DNA from: Wolfiporia cocos
Taxonomy: Eukaryota > Basidiomycota > Agaricomycetes > Polyporales > Phaeolaceae
NCBI GenBank assembly: GCA_029448655.1
Contig: JACCLO010000004.1
Span: forward strand, 3,162,001-3,226,000
DNA: 64,000 nucleotides
Direction: 5' to 3'
Every line of letters begins with the position of its first letter. Positions within the stretch are counted from its first letter, which is position 1. The translations under genes and the position numbers were made by a program. The notes beneath the pieces are model-generated. The model saw only the letters and a program-made list of their open reading frames with translations. It was not told the DNA's origin and searched no databases. Below, one piece after another: positions 59,338 through 64,000 of this stretch.

Positions 59338-59959
59338 ATGGATTTCATATGTAAGTGACGTAGCCAGGCTTGATGTCGGGAAAGGACTCATCGGCGGATC
59401 GTATCTTTACCAGTTTGCCTTCCGATCATCTGTGCGTACGCGATCAGTGCTCGTCTAAGCGGCTGCTAAACATTCCGTCAGTCGGTTGTCCCACTAAGAT
59501 CAAGCCTGATGGCGACCAGTCGCCCAGGATCTGCCCCAGATGCAACAACGGTGAGGCGCATTAAACAGGGTCTTCCTCTACGCGTGCTGACCACTCCTGA
59601 TGTAGCGTCCGTCACTTCGGCCAAATCACGCCTCTGGTTCGAGCTGTGCTTCGTGCCCCTCATTCCTATGCGCTCAAAGCGCGTGTGGGTCTGCTGCATA
59701 TGCCAATGGAGCATCCCTCTGCAGTTAGGGTGAGCACTTCCCTGCCGGTGATGTTTCTTGGAGCTAACACCGTGCTGACTCCATGCATAGTTGGGAGCCC
59801 GCCATCGCTGGGAACAACTTCCAGCAAGGCCGCCCATGGCAGCAACAGCCCCCTTCTGGCTATATGGGCGCACCACCGAATACTTACCAGCCGGGATATC
59901 AGCCCGGGTACATCAACCAGAACCAGGGTCAGAAGCTTGAGGGCCCGACTTCTCGTTAA
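59338..59959 (+). CDS. Zinc-ribbon (zf-rbx1-like/zinc-ribbon 15) protein with a microexon
   Basis: Five exons, about 130 residues. ATG at 59338 (MDFI), donor ATAT|gtaagt; an 18-base microexon (about 59416-59433, after tttaccag) reads FCLPII; then FGCPTKIKPDGDQSPRICPR, CNN; then ASVTSAKSRLWFELCFVPLI, PMRSKRVWVCCICQWSIPLQ, LG; then WEPAIAGNNFQQGRPWQQQP and a Pro/Gln/Tyr-rich tail ending KLEGPTSR, TAA at 59957-59959. Zinc ligands: CPRC and CCIC. The MDFIFCLPIIFGCPTKIKPD start matches the usual fungal N-terminus of this family. Function in the family is largely unknown. Confidence 0.88.
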
Positions 59960-60061
59960 TTAATGAATCTTCCTCATTGATTGTATCAGTATCTCGAGAT
60001 CCGGACGCTATTCTCTCTGTATCCGTAGTGACTAGTCCTATAATGTAAACAGCTGAGACTG

Positions 60062-61732
60062 TCAATATCTGCCTTGTCTCTGTTTGGGTCGCCGAGTGAA
60101 TGTGTGGAAAAGGAGTGTCAAAATCACACCGAAGGCAAATCCGCTAGCAACCGCAATACCACAGATGTCGGCGTTGGTGAGATGATCCGTCCGACGAGCG
60201 CGGGCATGGACCTGAGCAGGCGGTGCTGGATCATCTCCTCGATTCTCCCTGAATTCAGCCATTGCTGCTGTAGCATCCGTCAGCCCAAGCAGGCCGATCA
60301 TTGGGGGTTGGCTGCTGGTGGCCGCATGATGGGTCACATATACGTTCTGGAAGAGGAATCTCGTTATCGAAGTGGCTCCATTCTGCGCAGTGAAGGCGTA
60401 CCCGGAGAAATGTATCACCAAGAAGCCAATCTCCGGAGAAGACCTAAAGAGCCCGTAAGCAGAGCGGATCAACGCGGCGCCGTAGACATTTTAGCTTCAC
60501 CCCGTCATTGGCTTGCACGCCGCCCAAACACCAGTCGCCGTCCTGTCCACCTTCTTTCCAGTTGACGTCTGCAGGATCAATTACGTATTCCTTCTGATTA
60601 CCGGCGTCGCCGAGTTCAAAGCCGACGACGACAGCTCTGTTGCAGCGGACTTGCCAGCCCGCGTCCGTACGCCGGGCTTCGCCAACGGATTGCCAGAATC
60701 TATCCACGTCTGCCGTTGGTCCCAGGATGAGCGTCGTGCCAGTGTCAAGTACGGCGATAGGCGTAGAAGCACCATTCACATGGGATGAAGACAAGTCGAA
60801 CCGCGTGGAGTTGATGCTCAGGGATTGGAGCGGGAGTTTCCAGTAATTGTAAGTACTAGCGCCGGCGGACGAAACGGGAGAGTAAGTGAGCATGGACGTG
60901 GCGTTGGCATATGCAGGGTCGAGCTGGCCGACGGTGAAGGAAGATCCGGTCTCATTCCTGCCTAGCTTGAATGCAAAGTACCGGTCGCTCTCATTTAACG
61001 ATGCGAACACATTCTCGATGAGCGTTCGACCGGAAGTGTCAGGAATCGATGCCTCGACTGGGAAATTCAGCCCCATGATTCCGCTGTAGCCAGTGCCTGA
61101 GAGGTCGAGGCCTTCGGTGCTATTGGCGAGAGCTGCGCGTTGCGGGGTACATTTAGCAGCGGCCACATGGTAAAGGCGTGAGTGTACCGACCCAGAACTT
61201 GAGAAGATATCTCGTAAGGGCCTAATGTAACAGTGTCCGTTCCTACATTGCCTGTAACCGATCCAATGAGGTATTTGAGGTGGAACGACTCGCCGGAGAG
61301 GGACAGAGGACTTGGCTCAGAGCTATTGTACGTGTGGATTTTCTGGCAGTCTGTATCTGTGCAGTTTGATGAGACTACCCACTGGTTATCTATGTAAGCA
61401 ATGTCATACACATTGCACGAAATGCAATGCCCACCAGGTCCGAGGATCCGGTGTCGAGTAATACATTGAAATCTTGTCCGCCGATGCTGATATACAAACG
61501 GGATAATGAGACGTACGTGATTGAGATGCACGAGATTTTTACCTTATAGGTACCAAGTAGGCACTAGAGAGAATTATAGGGTTTGACCCGCTAGTTATTG
61601 AAGAGAAATCTGATACACTCACTATTCATTGGCATTCGACAATGCAACATCACTGTTTGAACCATGCGCAGAAGGTCCTTGGCCGCGAGGGACACGAGAA
61701 ACAGGAATCGAGACACCGGTTGAGCGGGCCAT
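60062..61732 (-). CDS. Pepsin-family (A1) aspartic protease with a C-terminal membrane anchor
   Basis: Multi-exon. The earliest start I can support is ATG 61732 (MARSTGVSIPVSRVPRGQGP), which looks like part of a prosegment. Catalytic motif 1: SIGGQDFNVLLDTGSSDL, then WVVSSNCTDTDCQK after an intron. Flap region: YLIGSVTGNVGTDTVTLG. Then LSGTGYSGIMGLNFPVEASI. Catalytic motif 2: VLDTGTTLILGPTADVDR, followed by EYVIDPADVNWKEGGQDGDW and the AALIRSAYGLFRSSPEIGF region. A hydrophobic helix near the end (ICGIAVASGFAFGVILTLLF) with a basic tail RRPKQRQGRY indicates a type I membrane protease, like yapsins in topology. Stop at 60062. A signal peptide is not visible in this model; an upstream exon (about 61770-61900) could supply one, for example from ATG in MKTLLTWLPEALAG. 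Confidence 0.88.
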
Positions 61733-62279
61733 CTCTATCTCACTCTAACTCAGTAGAGGCAGGTGGTTATGCCGTATAAATCATGAATGCCCCCATTTGC
61801 AGTGGCTGACGCGAGGCTGGACTTCAACGTCATGGGCTACAGCACAGGCCATGGTATCGCCTGCGAGAGCTTCAGGTAGCCAGGTCAGTAGTGTTTTCAT
61901 GCTTATGAGCATATAGTATAATCTCGCAGCCGTTCAATCACTTCCAGAGCAGCTAGGTTCCATAACACGGCTGTTTTGGAACACCGGAAGAATACAGCAC
62001 GGATTAATCGGCCTCTCTGCTGATCGCACCGACTGTCTCCTACCCTGGCCTCGCTAGCAAGCTGCCAGATAGCCTGTGAGATCCCAGATAGGATTGCAGA
62101 GCGATGGTGTCAGCGGGAAGAAAGCTGTGCAAGCTGAGTTGCACCTGCAGACCGTTGGCAGGGGTTTGCCGGTCACGCCCCCATACACGCGTCACAACCA
62201 GCAAGCAACGGCCCACTTGCTCTCCGTCTCCTCGTCCTCCGCCTCCAGCGTTCTCCCCAACACACACGACCTCGACGTC
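61733..62279. other. Divergent promoter region, possibly with a missing protease exon
   Basis: 547 bases between the protease (-) and YPT1 (+). A minus-strand frame starting MKTLLTWLPEALAG in 61.77-61.90 kb might encode the missing signal peptide, but I could not find clear splice sites to join it. Confidence 0.4.
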
Positions 62280-63361
<1,082 letters not shown>

Positions 63362-64000
63362 ACGGTCGTTTTTTCTTGTCGTCTCATGGTTCCGGTCACC
63401 CTGTATATCGGTTGCATAGAGGGTGGTAGGAGGGCCGTCCTGGAATGGTGTTTTCTTTCTGTCTGCTACATTATCTATGCTTACAGCACTAGTGTCACGG
63501 TGTTGTCGGACTCGCCTGCCTCGCTACTGTCATTTGTCTGTCATACTCGCATTGTGCCGTGTTCCTCGAAACATCGACCTCTGTACGGCACCAGTTGTGA
63601 TCCTGCTCGTTAATGTGATACGTTCATTTCATGCCCAGCTCCTCGCCAGCCCGATAGAATTGAAGAATGCTCTCGGTCTATAACCTGTGCAGTGAGCACT
63701 CATGAGCTATCAATAGTGCGGTTTCCACGAGGATACTGTATATAGGGTCACTGCATGAGAAGACGTTCACGGGAGAACTCAGTACGCAGCTTCTGACCAG
63801 TCTAGGCGATATCAGCAATTGTGCCATGGGACGTGATGACCCAACCTTGTGGTCCGGTTAACCGCAATACACGGTCAGCGCGATTCGCGCAATCCTGCAT
63901 CCACACGAATACCATCAAAAGACTCGGAGAAGACTCACTGGAATCATAGAAGCAAGATATCCAAGATATCTATCGAGAGGCCTGTTGCACATTACTCAGT
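63362..64000. other. 3' flank of YPT1
   Basis: Pyrimidine-rich 3' untranslated region followed by unassigned sequence to the window end. No gene supported. Confidence 0.5.

Overview
The window is nuclear DNA from a filamentous basidiomycete fungus, most likely an Agaricomycete. Nearly every gene is cut by short introns of about 50-60 bases with GT...AG ends. Coding sequence is GC-rich, and the gene set is fungal: an SNZ/PDX1 pyridoxal synthase, a Zn2Cys6 regulator, QCR10, NOP16 and YPT1. Most genes therefore had to be rebuilt by joining exons by eye. CDS coordinates below run from start codon to stop codon and include introns.

Layout: an EDC4-type decapping scaffold (+, 0.6-5.4 kb); MFS transporter copy A (-, 5.9-8.1); SFT2 (+, 9.5-10.4); glyoxalase II (-, 10.8-11.8); a mucin-like membrane protein (+, 12.3-13.3); signal recognition particle receptor alpha (-, 13.8-16.6); an intact Argonaute cut by about 24 introns (+, 16.8-20.7); PDX1/SNZ (-, 21.0-22.5); a gene-poor 4.2 kb stretch; mitoribosomal mL49 (-, 26.8-27.2); novel nuclear-type protein X (+, 27.8-28.6); an Arg/Ser/Pro-rich protein (-, 29.8-31.6); MFS copy A' (+, 32.5-34.5); protein X' (-, 34.8-35.5); an empty 2.3 kb stretch; a second type of MFS transporter (-, 37.8-39.9); a hypothetical protein (+, 40.5-41.4); cyclin L (-, 42.3-43.4); a peroxisomal long-chain acyl-CoA synthetase (+, 43.8-47.0); a penta-EF-hand protein (-, 47.8-49.0); a peroxisomal HAD hydrolase (+, 50.8-52.4); QCR10 (-, 52.7-53.2); NOP16 (+, 53.5-54.4); a Zn2Cys6 transcription factor (+, 54.8-57.5); a zinc-ribbon protein (+, 59.3-60.0); a membrane aspartic protease (-, 60.1-61.7); and YPT1/Rab1 (+, 62.3-63.4).

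Most genes are housekeeping: mRNA decay, secretion (SFT2, SRP receptor, YPT1), mitochondria (mL49, QCR10), ribosome assembly and peroxisomal lipid metabolism. The accessory part is a dispersed duplication of two neighbouring families. The MFS gene and gene X each occur twice, about 27 kb and 7 kb apart, and both are inverted relative to the first copy. The X duplication includes its core promoter, with the same TATA-to-ATG spacing. The most notable single gene is the Argonaute. It looks intact with a DEDD catalytic set, but it is so finely split that no long open reading frame marks its PIWI region.
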